Below are positions 17,041-26,222 of a stretch of DNA of 64,000 nt, in pieces. The notes under the pieces were generated by a model. The model ran no database searches. It worked only from the letters and a program-made list of their open reading frames with translations, and was not told the origin of the DNA. The DNA lies in NCBI RefSeq assembly GCF_900100765.1, contig NZ_FNFO01000003.1:310001-374000 (forward strand). Reading direction: 5' to 3'. Position numbers and translations under genes: made by a program. Each line of letters starts with the position of its first letter. Positions within the stretch are counted from its first letter, which is position 1. The DNA is from Catalinimonas alkaloidigena. GTDB lineage: Bacteria; Bacteroidota; Bacteroidia; Cytophagales; Flexibacteraceae.

Positions 17041-17390
17041 CCTGTCTACTACTCTTCCATCCTACTCTACACGTAATCAATGCGTAGGCGGACCCGCGCG
17101 TTAGGTCTGTCGACAACAGATGTATTACAGTGGTCTTACAAAATATGTCTGCTGCTTTGCTCGCGTATAATGAGAGCATTGTAATAACGCAATTAAACCG
17201 GTCGCCGTGCCAGATAATCTTCTTGATTTTTTTGCACATAGGACGCTTGAAAAGCTAGTTAAGGATATATCCGAATAGTCAGAACCGTTTGAACCGTATT
17301 CGGCAAAGCCCTATCTCTCTGTTTTAGATTTGCTTTGTGCGTACCGCCTTCGTTTTGTAAACGGTGATGGACACGAAAGGCGCAAGTCAT
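17041..17390. other. Gene-free intergenic region
   Basis: About 350 bases between two terminators, with more A and T than the flanking genes. It contains only short open frames. One, 17207-17278 on the plus strand, reads like the tail of a protein (VPDNLLDFFAHRTLEKLVKDISE then stop) but has no body upstream. No tRNA, repeat or promoter was recognised. Confidence 0.5.
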
Positions 17391-17425
17391 AAAAAAAGCT
17401 ACCTGATTTACATCAGGTAGCTTTT
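17391..17425 (-). terminator. Intrinsic terminator of the tatA-gatA-mltD run
   Basis: AAAAGCTACCTGAT (17394-17407) pairs with ATCAGGTAGCTTTT (17412-17425) around TTAC, giving a T-run on the minus strand just after the mltD stop. The T-run on the plus side is shorter. Confidence 0.88.
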
Positions 17426-17448
17426 ACTAATAACGTTGTGAGATGAAC

Positions 17449-18912
17449 CTAGCTTACAATAAGCTTCTGGCCCGGTTTAATGCTGTTGCTCCGCAAGTTG
17501 TTCAGCTTCTTCAGTTGCTCTACCGAGAGTTTGTATTGCTTGGAGATGAGCCAGAGGCTATCGCCCGGTTGGACCAAGTGCACACTGCGGCCATTGGTAT
17601 CGGTCGTGGTCTTGGGCTGAGCTGGCTGCGAAACCAACTGGACCGACGAGCCACCGCGGCTACGCTGATAAATGGTAAGACGCTGTCCGACATAAATGGT
17701 GTTACCGCGCAGATTGTTCCAGCGGCGCAAATCACTTACGCGAACGCCATAATGGTTGGCAATTTTGCCCAGTACGTCGCCACGGCGCACCCGGTGAATG
17801 ACCCGATCTTGGCCCGAGGAAGTATGGCTTACTAAAGCTACCTTCACTTCGTTGCCGGGCGTGCGTGCGATTGAGTCAAGAATGGCCAAACGATTAACAC
17901 GAAATGAGTCGCTGGCCACCATGGGAACACGCAAAGGATAGTTTTTATAATGTTTGGGGATGATCTCATGCCGCACTTCCGGGTTAAGCTGCTTGAGCGC
18001 TTCGTGCTCAACACCTAAGTGATCAGCCAGCAACTTCAGATTCACTTGGTAATCGCTGATCATGATTGTATCATGTTCGATTGACACCAACATCGAATCC
18101 ATATCCGGGAAAATGTTGTGCTCAGCCGCATAATTCATGGCGTAAACCACCGCGATCAATTGCGGCACATACGAACGTGTCTCACGAGGCAGATACGGAT
18201 AGATGCCCCAGAACGTCTGCTTATGGCCCGAGCGCCGAATGGCGCGGCGAACGTTACCAGGCCCACAGTTGTAGGACGCCAACGCTAAGTGCCAGTCGCC
18301 AAACATGTTGTAAAGCGTTTTAAGGTACTGGCAGGCGGCCTCCGTTGACTTATAGGGGTCGCACCGCTCATCTACAAACCCGTCTTGCTTCAGGCTCATC
18401 GTACGGCCCGTATAAGGCATAAATTGCCACAAACCTACGGCCCCTACGCGCGACCGCGCTAAGGGATTCAAACCCGACTCTACGATCGAAAGATACTTGA
18501 TCTCGTCGGGCATATTGTTTTTGGCAAGCGCCTCTTCGAAAATGGGAAAGTATACGTCGCGACGCTCCAGCATCAGCTTGGTGTACTCCCGATTTCGGAT
18601 CGTAAAGTAGTCAATGAACCCCCGGATGGTAGAATTAAAAGTGAGTTCAATTTCGCTTTCAAGGCAAGAAAGGCGATCAGCAATTACTTCGTCATCTTCT
18701 ACCGGAATATACCCCTTTTCAAAGGGCGAAAGCTGAACTTCTTGATTGGCAACTGCTTCGATAGGATCGTAATAAACTGAGTCAATTTCGACTACCACAG
18801 TCTCTTCTTCCAAGACCGGCCCTATGAACTGGGCCGAAGCTGATGAACAAATTCCCAATCCCCCCATCAATACCCCACAAATCACGATGCGGGAAGCAAA
18901 AAATTTCTTCAT
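17449..18912 (-). CDS. mltD: Lytic transglycosylase with two LysM domains (MltD-like)
   Basis: Cleaves peptidoglycan glycan strands to anhydromuropeptides in the periplasm. Signal peptide of about 27 residues ([22 protein letters not shown]...); transglycosylase SLT domain over about residues 110-260 with the catalytic Glu near 144 in [11 protein letters not shown], then [10 protein letters not shown] and [14 protein letters not shown]. Two LysM peptidoglycan-binding modules follow at about 370-415 ([15 protein letters not shown]) and 443-486 ([15 protein letters not shown]). The layout is that of MltD. It overlaps gatA by four bases and ends at a strong terminator. Confidence 0.94.
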   Translation of the reverse strand: MKKFFASRIVICGVLMGGLGICSSASAQFIGPVLEEETVVVEIDSVYYDPIEAVANQEVQLSPFEKGYIPVEDDEVIADRLSCLESEIELTFNSTIRGFIDYFTIRNREYTKLMLERRDVYFPIFEEALAKNNMPDEIKYLSIVESGLNPLARSRVGAVGLWQFMPYTGRTMSLKQDGFVDERCDPYKSTEAACQYLKTLYNMFGDWHLALASYNCGPGNVRRAIRRSGHKQTFWGIYPYLPRETRSYVPQLIAVVYAMNYAAEHNIFPDMDSMLVSIEHDTIMISDYQVNLKLLADHLGVEHEALKQLNPEVRHEIIPKHYKNYPLRVPMVASDSFRVNRLAILDSIARTPGNEVKVALVSHTSSGQDRVIHRVRRGDVLGKIANHYGVRVSDLRRWNNLRGNTIYVGQRLTIYQRSRGGSSVQLVSQPAQPKTTTDTNGRSVHLVQPGDSLWLISKQYKLSVEQLKKLNNLRSNSIKPGQKLIVS

Positions 18913-20342
18913 GCGACAGTCAGTTTCTTATTAAGCAGATAGTTCGAAAATGCCAGTAACTCTCCTTCTTTGAATCGATTGGCCATCAATTGGATACCAA
19001 TCGGTAGACCTTCTTGGTCTGTTCCGCAAGGCAACGAAATGGCAGGTAAACCTGCGACCGACGCTTGTACTGTAAACAGGTCGGCCAGATACATCGCCAG
19101 GGGATCGTCGGTGTTTTCGTTTAAACGAAACGCTGTAGTGGGCGTAGTCGGCAACAACATAAAATCGTGGTCTGTCAACATCTGTTCGGTGGCTTCTTTA
19201 ATCAGCCGCCGAACCCGCTGTGCTTTGGTGTAATAAGCGTCGTAATACCCTGCACTGAGTACAAAGGTTCCCAACAGAATACGTCGCTGTACTTCTTCAC
19301 CAAAACCTTGCGATCTCGATTTTTTGTAAAGGGCTGCCAGCGTATCGCTATCCGGACTACGGTAGCCATACCTAACCCCGTCATACCTAGCTAAATTAGC
19401 ACTTGCCTCGGCAGTAGTCAAGATGTAGTACGTAGGCAATATGTACTCTAGCAAAGGAAAGTCGATGATTTCCACAGAATGGCCCGCATTTTCCAGAAAA
19501 TCAATCTGTTGGCGCAAGGCCTGACGTATTTCCGGAGCCACGGATGGATGCTCTAACCCTTCTCGCAGGACCGCTACTTTGCAGGGCTTTAGGGGATGTT
19601 CCAGGTAATCAACATAGGGCTCTACTGCATGCTGCGAGGCCGTACTGTCGTACTCGTCGGGCCCGGCAATCACTTGCAACACTGTGGCCACATCGTCCAG
19701 ATGTTTCGACAAAATCCCGATACTATCGAACGAAGAAGCATAAGAGGCTAACCCCCAGCGCGAAATCCTTGAATACGTAGGTTTCATGCCGATTACACCA
19801 CAAAAGGCGCCAGGCTGCCTAACCGAGCCACCCGTGTCGGTGCCTAAGGATACATGGCACATATCCATTTGAACGGCTACCGCCGAGCCACCCGACGAGC
19901 CGCCAGGGACACGACTAAGATCGGCGCCATTCAAGACGGGACCAAAAGCTGAATTTTCGGACGAGGAGCCCATCGCAAACTCATCGCAATTCTGACGACC
20001 GATGATGATCGCATCTTCGTCGAGTAAGCGTTGAACTGCTGTGGCGGTGAACTGGGAAACAAAGCCGTCAAGAATGCGGCTAGCGGCCTGGAGGTGATGA
20101 TTGCGGTAGCACAGCACATCTTTGATGCCTACAACTACTCCGGCTAGCTTTCCGGCCGTGCCCGAAGCGATTTTTTGATCGATCTCGCGCGCGCGGGTGC
20201 GCGCTTCGTCTTCGTAGACCTCTAAAAACGCTCCTAGTTTACTATTAGCTTGTATGTTATTAATACAAGTCTCAACCAGACTCAGACAGTCTGATTTACC
20301 TTCGTAAAGAGCTGCCTGAATCTGGCGAATGGACTGCGTCAC
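18909..20342 (-). CDS. gatA: Aspartyl/glutamyl-tRNA amidotransferase subunit A
   Basis: Glutaminase subunit of GatCAB, which converts Glu-tRNA-Gln (or Asp-tRNA-Asn) to the amide form. The amidase signature is complete: K74 in VGIKDVLC, cis-Ser S149 in PGGSSGGSA and nucleophile S173 in [12 protein letters not shown]. The 477 residues match GatA length. The start is GTG at 20342 ([12 protein letters not shown]). gatB and gatC are not in the window. It is flanked by tatA 15 bases upstream and mltD, whose start it overlaps by four bases. Confidence 0.95.
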   Translation of the reverse strand: MTQSIRQIQAALYEGKSDCLSLVETCINNIQANSKLGAFLEVYEDEARTRAREIDQKIASGTAGKLAGVVVGIKDVLCYRNHHLQAASRILDGFVSQFTATAVQRLLDEDAIIIGRQNCDEFAMGSSSENSAFGPVLNGADLSRVPGGSSGGSAVAVQMDMCHVSLGTDTGGSVRQPGAFCGVIGMKPTYSRISRWGLASYASSFDSIGILSKHLDDVATVLQVIAGPDEYDSTASQHAVEPYVDYLEHPLKPCKVAVLREGLEHPSVAPEIRQALRQQIDFLENAGHSVEIIDFPLLEYILPTYYILTTAEASANLARYDGVRYGYRSPDSDTLAALYKKSRSQGFGEEVQRRILLGTFVLSAGYYDAYYTKAQRVRRLIKEATEQMLTDHDFMLLPTTPTTAFRLNENTDDPLAMYLADLFTVQASVAGLPAISLPCGTDQEGLPIGIQLMANRFKEGELLAFSNYLLNKKLTVA

Positions 20343-20357
20343 TGATAATAAATAACT

Positions 20358-20618
20358 TTATTTAACAGTGGGACGCTCAGAAGTCGACTCTTCTTTGTAG
20401 ACAGGACGCTTAGGGGCAGGCTCTTCCCGAACGCTTCCTTCGATCTCATTCTTAATGTCGTTGGTGGCATTCTTGAACTCACGAATACCTTGCCCCAGCC
20501 CACGGGCCAGCTCCGGAATGCGCTTTGCACCGAACAGCACCAGTACCACAACCAGGATCAACAGGACTTCCCAGCCCCCTAATCCACCCAAAAAAGCAAG
20601 AACGTTGTTTGTAAACAT
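20358..20618 (-). CDS. tatA: Sec-independent translocase subunit TatA
   Basis: Pore-forming subunit of the twin-arginine translocase, which exports folded proteins. The 86 residues show a single N-terminal membrane helix (about residues 14-32, WEVLLILVVVLVLFGAKRIPELARGLG), the hinge FGAKRIPEL, an amphipathic helix GQGIREFKNA and a charged variable tail. The short N terminus and FGAKRIPEL are typical of TatA rather than TatB. No tatC lies nearby. Probably cotranscribed with gatA, 15 bases downstream. Confidence 0.94.
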   Translation of the reverse strand: MFTNNVLAFLGGLGGWEVLLILVVVLVLFGAKRIPELARGLGQGIREFKNATNDIKNEIEGSVREEPAPKRPVYKEESTSERPTVK

Positions 20619-20779
20619 ATGCGTATGAAAGTAAATGCAACGAAAATTAAAGATAAGGAAAGATAACTAGCTTTCCTGCATAACGTCAAGGCAAAACGTT
20701 TTTATATACCGCCTTCTTTCGAACTTTAATGCTGGTTTAATAAAACCAAACTGCTCAAAAAAGTTGCCCGGTCGGTAAA

Positions 20780-22000
20780 TTACTTACGAAACAACCACGC
20801 CTGCGGATCAAGCCGCTCGTTATTTTTCCAGATCTGGAACTGCAACTGAGCAATTCCATCTTTGTCGGTATACACTTCGCCGATTACATCTTTCGCCTTC
20901 ACTTTGGCGCCCGTCGTTACGTTGACCTCGCGTAGCCCGGCATACACGGTAATGTACTCGCCATGCAACACCGAAACAATGCGCCCCTTTTTACCCGGGA
21001 TGTTTGCCACAAATCCCACTTCCCCGTCAAATACGACCCGCACTTTTTCACCTTCGTTGGTTTGAATGTCTACGCCAGGGTTGTCTATCGTCACATTTTT
21101 CAGAACGGGGTGTGGGTGCGTTCCGAATCCGGTGGAAATAAACCCTACCTGTACCGGCCAGATCAGACGCGATTTGTTGGCGGCGAACGACGAAGAGATC
21201 ATGGCTGTTTCGGGCGTCAGGGCCATGCGACCGGAACCCGACGACGAAGACTTCGAAGTTTTGCGCATCTCGCGCCGAATTAAATCCGCAATGAGCTTTT
21301 CCAAGCGTTGATCGGCTTTTTTCCGGTCGTCCAGCTCTTTCCTTAGGTCACTTGCGCGCGAGTTGAGGCGGCTCACCAACCGTTTCTGATCCGATTGCAA
21401 AGCCAGGAGTTTGGCCCGTTCTGCGATCTGCTCGGTCAACAGGACTTCTTTCTCTTTGCGTGTGGCGTTCAATTTTGTTTGCTGATCTTCCAAATTCTTT
21501 TGCACGGAGACAATCTGCCGGGCCTGCTCGCTGCGCATTTCGGCGTATTGCTGCAGGTACTTCAGACGGCGCAAAAATTGGTCGAAGGTAGCGGAGGAAA
21601 ATAGAAAGAGAAGTCGGTCGTAGCTGCGCGTTTTGGAGGTGGCGTACAGCATTTCCCCGTACTCTTCCTTCAGGTTACTTAAATCGCGCTCCAGAGAGGA
21701 ACTCAGGCGAGCTAGGTCAGAGAGATTGCTGTCCAGTCGTGCCAGTTCCCGCGACAGCGCATCGATGATGTTTTGTCGGGCTTCGGCCTGCTGTTGCAAA
21801 GCACTCAGCTCCCCTAAGGTCGCTTTGCGGTCCGAGAGCGTCTTCTCCAGCGTTTTGGCCGCTTCGGTAATCCGCCGCTGGTTTTCTGTCCGTTCCTTTT
21901 CGAGTTGCTCCTGCGATTTTTGCGCGAAAGCGGTACCAATGCCACCTAAGCTCATCATGCTTAGCAGCAGCACCCACACGATACGCTTGCATAAGGTCAT
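20780..22000 (-). CDS. EnvC-like murein hydrolase activator (degenerate M23 domain)
   Basis: Periplasmic protein of 406 residues: signal peptide ending near AFA (residue 26), a long coiled coil (about 28-270, rich in Glu, Arg, Lys and Leu) and a C-terminal LytM/M23 fold (about 290-406). Metal-binding residues of active M23 peptidases are replaced: the His of the HxxxD motif is Asn in NPGVDI (near 305) and the HxH motif reads LQFQI (near 385). That is the signature of EnvC/NlpD, which do not cut but switch on cell-division amidases. The ATG at 22000 starts the signal peptide. It follows the DUF4292 lipoprotein gene with a 46-base gap. Confidence 0.9.
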   Translation of the reverse strand: MTLCKRIVWVLLLSMMSLGGIGTAFAQKSQEQLEKERTENQRRITEAAKTLEKTLSDRKATLGELSALQQQAEARQNIIDALSRELARLDSNLSDLARLSSSLERDLSNLKEEYGEMLYATSKTRSYDRLLFLFSSATFDQFLRRLKYLQQYAEMRSEQARQIVSVQKNLEDQQTKLNATRKEKEVLLTEQIAERAKLLALQSDQKRLVSRLNSRASDLRKELDDRKKADQRLEKLIADLIRREMRKTSKSSSSGSGRMALTPETAMISSSFAANKSRLIWPVQVGFISTGFGTHPHPVLKNVTIDNPGVDIQTNEGEKVRVVFDGEVGFVANIPGKKGRIVSVLHGEYITVYAGLREVNVTTGAKVKAKDVIGEVYTDKDGIAQLQFQIWKNNERLDPQAWLFRK

Positions 22001-22046
22001 TGACCGCAAAACAAATGAAATTCGCCGACTTGGGGCCACAAAAATC

Positions 22047-22829
22047 CTACTCTACTTCCAACTGATAATGGCTGGGCATCTCGAACGTAAATCCTGGATT
22101 GGTTTCCGTTACGTCTACTTTCTGATGCCGCACCGCCACTTCAGTTTTCTTCGTTTCGGCATTGGTAAACGAGGTGAGCAGTACCGTATTCACAAACGGG
22201 AAGATGCTTTGCCCTACATTGCCGTACTCCTCGTATTTCAGCTCCAGCAGGTTGCGCGTACCCATCTCCTCAGCAACCACGCGTGTCAGCGCCCCGGTAG
22301 TGCCCTCGATAAAGTTTTCCAGCATCAACTGGCTGGTCTTCTGCTCCAGCACGTACCCGTTTTCCTGTTGCTTCAGCTTGGCCGGCGTCAGGGTCGGATA
22401 AGGCAGGTTGCCTAGAAGTGCCGCTTGCAGCACCGTATAGTTGATGTCAAAATGCAATTTGCGGCTCAGGGCCGGATAGTCGTAACGGTAATTTTTTCGG
22501 TTATAACGGTCGATGGCCAGAACCGAATCGCGCGTAATCAGACAACGCAACACTTCGATCCCCAGGCCGGGGCTGATCGACACCCAGATGGTGCTGTCCT
22601 TGCGCAAATGAATGGTAGCCGATGCGTTCAGGTTCTGGTCTTCGCCATGATAAGCGATCTTTGCACGTGACGTCAGGTAGGTGAACTCCAACGCGGGCGC
22701 CAGCGGCAAGCCTATGGACGTGGTATCCAATGCCGAAACGTCCGTAACGGTCGGACGTTTTTTGCAACCTGTCAATAACACTATTCCGATCAAGCAGCTC
22801 CAGAGGAGTTTACTCGTACAGTTTACCAT
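22047..22829 (-). CDS. DUF4292 family lipoprotein
   Basis: Lipoprotein of 260 residues: signal with lipobox LLTGC (cysteine near residue 22), then a beta-rich body (FTYLTSRAKIAYHGEDQNLNASATIHLRKDSTIWVSISPGLGIEVLRCLIT) of the DUF4292 type, which is built like LolA/LolB, lipid-carrying shells. A role in lipoprotein or lipid handling at the outer membrane is plausible but inferred. Start ATG at 22829 chosen for the compact signal; a longer form from 22868 is possible. It overlaps the end of the TPR gene by 20 bases and is followed by the EnvC-like gene, an order common in Bacteroidota. Confidence 0.86.
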   Translation of the reverse strand: MVNCTSKLLWSCLIGIVLLTGCKKRPTVTDVSALDTTSIGLPLAPALEFTYLTSRAKIAYHGEDQNLNASATIHLRKDSTIWVSISPGLGIEVLRCLITRDSVLAIDRYNRKNYRYDYPALSRKLHFDINYTVLQAALLGNLPYPTLTPAKLKQQENGYVLEQKTSQLMLENFIEGTTGALTRVVAEEMGTRNLLELKYEEYGNVGQSIFPFVNTVLLTSFTNAETKKTEVAVRHQKVDVTETNPGFTFEMPSHYQLEVE

Positions 22830-24549
22830 CAGCAATTTTTCGGTCAATTTGTTCGGTAAGCTCGCCACCTAGCTTTTTCGCGCGTTTCCACTGGGTAACG
22901 GCTTCCTGCGTCTCCCCCGTTTTAAAAAGTACGTCGCCGTAGTGTTCGACAATGATACCACTGTTGGTGTTTTTGGCAGCTTTTTCCAGGTAGGTGCGGG
23001 CGTTTTTATAGTCACCGGATACGTACAGAACCCAGCCGTAGGTATCCAGGTAAGTGGCATCGTTGGGATGTTCCTCTACCAGTTTCTTGCCCATGCTCCG
23101 CGCTTTGTCGAGCTTTTCTTTACGAAGCGAAAGGTAATAACTGTAGTTGTTCAGTACGGTGGCGTTGTTCGGATCGACCGCCAGCACGGCTTCGTATTCC
23201 TGAGCGGACTTGTCGAACTCTTCCATCTCCTGGTAAATATCCCCCAGCAACTGATGCACCGGAACGCGAATGGGGCTATCTCCGGCCACCAGCTTTTTGC
23301 TCTGTTCCAGCGAAGCACGGGCTTTCCGCACATTCTGACTCAGGTAGTTTCCTAATCCGGAGTAAAACCAGAAGATCGCCTGGTTCGGGAACAACTCCAG
23401 CGCGGCATCGGCGTGGGCCGCGAGGCTGTCGAATTCGTGCAGCTTTTCGTGATCTAGTCGGATGATCTGCTCCCAGACGTTGTATTTGGTATTGTCCAGC
23501 TTGGTCGAAAGCACATAGTTGTCGCGCGCTTCCCGGAAGTTGCCCGACAACGAAAGCAAATCGCCGTACATGGCGTACGATTTGGGATCGTCCGGGTGCG
23601 TCTCAACCGTAACCTTTCCTAACGTCAGTGCTTCTTCTTTATCCTGGTCGCTTTCCAGCTTGTCCAGATACCCGACCAACACCCGAATTTTATAATCAAT
23701 GTCCAGGTCCGGATCGGAAAACCCTTCTTTTATCTGCTCTAGATACGCCTTGTTGTTTCCTTCCGACTTGTAGATTTCCGCCAGAATCAAGCGCACACGC
23801 GGTGGGCTTTCGCTCGATTGCGTCGTGAGCTTCTCCAGCAGATCGGCAGCTTCCTGGTATTTGTCGTTCGCGACCAACATCTCGGCCAAACTCACTACGT
23901 AAGTAGGTTCGTCGGGAAACGCTTCAATGAGCTTTCTGCTCTCGGCGATGGCCTCATCCAGCTTGTTTTGCCGCAAGTAAATCTGCTGCTTTTGCCGGAT
24001 GATTTCCTCGTTGATGCCGTAAATCTTCTGGATCTTCTCGTAGGCCTTCAGCGCTTCGTCGTACTTCCCCTGAAACAGGTAACCGGCCGCCAGCGGAAAA
24101 TAATACTCCCCCTCTTCCGGAAACTTCTTGGTCAGGCGCTGGTATACCTTCAGAGCTTCGGGCACCATTTCGTTTTTCTCGTACAACTGCGCGAGCAACA
24201 CGTAATAGTAAGCATTCTCTTCGTCAAGCTCCAGGGCCTTGGCCGCACTCAGAATAGCTTCGTCGAAAGCGCCCTGACGGGCCTTGGTTTCGCCGATCAT
24301 GTAGTGAATCGCAGCGTTGTCGGGCGTGAGTTTCAAAGCTTTTTCGAAAAAAGAGAGCGCCCGGTCGTAGGTCCCCAGCATGTACTGCTTCATGCCTTCC
24401 ATGAAGTACTCTTCCGAATCACGCTGATCATAGGCAACAGAAGTTTCTCCTGACTTTTTCTGTCGATTTTTCTGGGCATACACCGGGGTGACCACGATCG
24501 ACAGGATCGTCAGCAAAGAACTAAGGAGAAGTGCCTTCGTACGTGCCAT
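22810..24549 (-). CDS. TPR-repeat protein, exported (579 aa)
   Basis: Exported scaffold protein: signal peptide MARTKALLLSSLLTILSIVVTPVYA, then about ten tetratricopeptide repeats across most of the sequence, for example YLLGTYDRALSFFEKALKL-like units at about 50-85, YFPLAAGYLFQGKYDEALKAYEKI near 160 and NNYSYYLSLRKEKLDKARSM near 480. Such proteins bind partners in the periplasm or at the outer membrane; the constant position before DUF4292 and EnvC suggests an envelope complex, by inference. ATG at 24549 chosen since the upstream extension lacks a signal and reads into the leader. Confidence 0.88.
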   Translation of the reverse strand: MARTKALLLSSLLTILSIVVTPVYAQKNRQKKSGETSVAYDQRDSEEYFMEGMKQYMLGTYDRALSFFEKALKLTPDNAAIHYMIGETKARQGAFDEAILSAAKALELDEENAYYYVLLAQLYEKNEMVPEALKVYQRLTKKFPEEGEYYFPLAAGYLFQGKYDEALKAYEKIQKIYGINEEIIRQKQQIYLRQNKLDEAIAESRKLIEAFPDEPTYVVSLAEMLVANDKYQEAADLLEKLTTQSSESPPRVRLILAEIYKSEGNNKAYLEQIKEGFSDPDLDIDYKIRVLVGYLDKLESDQDKEEALTLGKVTVETHPDDPKSYAMYGDLLSLSGNFREARDNYVLSTKLDNTKYNVWEQIIRLDHEKLHEFDSLAAHADAALELFPNQAIFWFYSGLGNYLSQNVRKARASLEQSKKLVAGDSPIRVPVHQLLGDIYQEMEEFDKSAQEYEAVLAVDPNNATVLNNYSYYLSLRKEKLDKARSMGKKLVEEHPNDATYLDTYGWVLYVSGDYKNARTYLEKAAKNTNSGIIVEHYGDVLFKTGETQEAVTQWKRAKKLGGELTEQIDRKIADGKLYE

Positions 24550-24613
24550 AAGCTTGCTGGATGGAATAGCACCGCGCTGCTTCGCAACAACAACGCGGGG
24601 AAAGAACAAAGAT

Positions 24614-25627
24614 TTAATCGGTCGATCCGCGCAACAGCGCGTAGTCACCAATGCTGAGATCGGAAGAGTTGCCCTGGAATTCAACAAAGTTGCCTATCAT
24701 CGAGTTCGAGAGGTTTACGCTGCGCAGCAAACTGTTCTCCTGAATGATGGAATTGACCACCACCGACTGGCTGATGCGCGTGCCCTTCCCTACTGAAACG
24801 TGCGGGCCGATCACCGAATTGCGTAGCACGGCGCCAGCGCCCACATAGACCGGTGGTACAATGACGCTGTTTTCGACCACGGCGCTGCTGTCGACCAAAT
24901 CCTGATGCTGTAGGTAGTCCAGGTAACGCCGGTTCGTAGCCACGGTGGCGTTTTTGTTTCCACAGTCGAGCCACTCGGTCACCTGCCCCGTTTTAAACGC
25001 CACCCCTTTATTTTTCATGTTCTCGAGGGCGTCGGTGAGCTGGTATTCGGTTCCCCGCCGAACGTCGTGATCCACGAGGTACTGCAACTCATTCCGCAGG
25101 TTGTCGCCATCTTTAAAATAATAAATTCCGATGATAGCCAGGTCGGAAATATGCTGCTTGGGTTTTTCGACAAAGCCGGTAATGATCTGCTGGTCGTTGA
25201 CTGTCACCACGCCAAAAGCGCTCGGGTCGGGCACCTGCTGTACCCAGATAATGCCCTCCTCGCCCGTATCCAGCGTAAAATCAGCCCGGAAGAGGGTGTC
25301 GGCAAAGGCTACAATCACTTTGCCGCTCAGGGCTTCTTCGGCACATAAAACGGCGTGGGCGGTTCCCAGGGGCTCGTTCTGGTAATAGATGCTGCCCTTC
25401 GCGCCTACCGATGCGGCGACGTCGATGAGTCGGTCTTCTACTTCTTTCCCGAAACTCCCTACCACAAACGCGACTTCTTCGATCGGTTCCGGACAAACTT
25501 TGGCAATGTCTTCGACCAGGCGATACACGATGGGCTTGCCGGCAATTGGAATCAGGGGTTTAGGAACGGTGAGCGTGTGCGGGCGCATCCGTTTTCCCAT
25601 ACCCGCCATGGGAACAATAATTTTCAT
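24614..25627 (-). CDS. Sugar-phosphate nucleotidyltransferase
   Basis: Makes an NDP-sugar from a sugar 1-phosphate. The 337 residues begin with the Rossmann-like pyrophosphorylase signature MKIIVPMAGMGKRMRPHT and KPLIPIAGKPIV, followed by GTAHAVLCAEEAL (about 88-100) and FVEKPKQ (near 152). The last 85 residues carry hexapeptide repeats of a left-handed beta helix (SAVVENSVIVPPVYVG, NSVIGPHVSVGKG). The N-terminal enzyme fits glucose-1-phosphate thymidylyl- or uridylyltransferases; the exact sugar is unknown. Its own promoter box lies at 25668. Near dut and a flippase, it may feed surface polysaccharide. Confidence 0.9.
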   Translation of the reverse strand: MKIIVPMAGMGKRMRPHTLTVPKPLIPIAGKPIVYRLVEDIAKVCPEPIEEVAFVVGSFGKEVEDRLIDVAASVGAKGSIYYQNEPLGTAHAVLCAEEALSGKVIVAFADTLFRADFTLDTGEEGIIWVQQVPDPSAFGVVTVNDQQIITGFVEKPKQHISDLAIIGIYYFKDGDNLRNELQYLVDHDVRRGTEYQLTDALENMKNKGVAFKTGQVTEWLDCGNKNATVATNRRYLDYLQHQDLVDSSAVVENSVIVPPVYVGAGAVLRNSVIGPHVSVGKGTRISQSVVVNSIIQENSLLRSVNLSNSMIGNFVEFQGNSSDLSIGDYALLRGSTD

Positions 25628-25667
25628 ATAGGTTGATGGGTGAACGTCAAGCTGGTTGCAGATTACA

Positions 25668-25675
25668 CAAAGGTA
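25668..25675 (-). promoter_or_regulatory. Promoter -7 box for the nucleotidyltransferase and TPR genes
   Basis: Minus-strand TACCTTTG, an exact TAnnTTTG match, 40 bases before the ATG at 25627. Confidence 0.65.
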
Positions 25676-25754
25676 ACCTTTTTGTAGTCAGGCAGTTGCC
25701 CCGGCGGTGAGCCGCGGGCTTGCAATTGCCCGGCAATTCTTACATGCGGCAGTT

Positions 25755-26189
25755 TTACTGATGGCCCGTACTTCCAAAGCCGCCCGTACCTCTCACGGTG
25801 TCAGAGAGTTGCTCAACTTCCTGCCATTGCGCCTGCTCGTACCGGGCAAAAACAATCTGGGCGATCCGGTCCCCGTCTGCAATGGTTACTTCCTGATCGG
25901 ACAGGTTGACCAACGCCACCTTCACTTCGCCCCGGTAGTCGGCATCGATGGTGCCGGGGCTGTTCAACACCGTTAGCCCCTGCCGGATGGCCAGACCGCT
26001 GCGCGGGCGCACCTGCGCTTCGTAACCCGGAGGAATTTCGAGGTACAACCCCGTAGGAATCAGCACCCGCCCGAGGGTAGGCACCCGGACCGGTTCGGTC
26101 AGAAACGCCCGCAGGTCCATCCCGGCCGCGTGTTCTGTCTGGTAGGAAGGCAACGCGTGGGGCGAAGTATTGATGACTTTAACTTGCAT
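25755..26189 (-). CDS. dut: dUTP diphosphatase
   Basis: Hydrolyses dUTP to dUMP, keeping uracil out of DNA and feeding thymidylate synthesis. The 144 residues show the five trimeric dUTPase motifs: HAAGMDLRA near the start, RPRSGLA (about 72-78), [13 protein letters not shown] with the catalytic Asp (about 88-100), RIAQIVF near 113 and the C-terminal P-loop-like arm [10 protein letters not shown]. Length is normal for the family. It lies 33 bases after the flippase gene on the same strand. Confidence 0.97.
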   Translation of the reverse strand: MQVKVINTSPHALPSYQTEHAAGMDLRAFLTEPVRVPTLGRVLIPTGLYLEIPPGYEAQVRPRSGLAIRQGLTVLNSPGTIDADYRGEVKVALVNLSDQEVTIADGDRIAQIVFARYEQAQWQEVEQLSDTVRGTGGFGSTGHQ

Positions 26190-26222
26190 GCGAACGAGTA
26201 GGGAGAAAGGTAATTGGTTCGG

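Noticed and set aside
16934-17239. Minus-strand frame of 101 codons
   Set aside because: Covers a strong plus-strand terminator and the end of the second ompH gene; no family or promoter.
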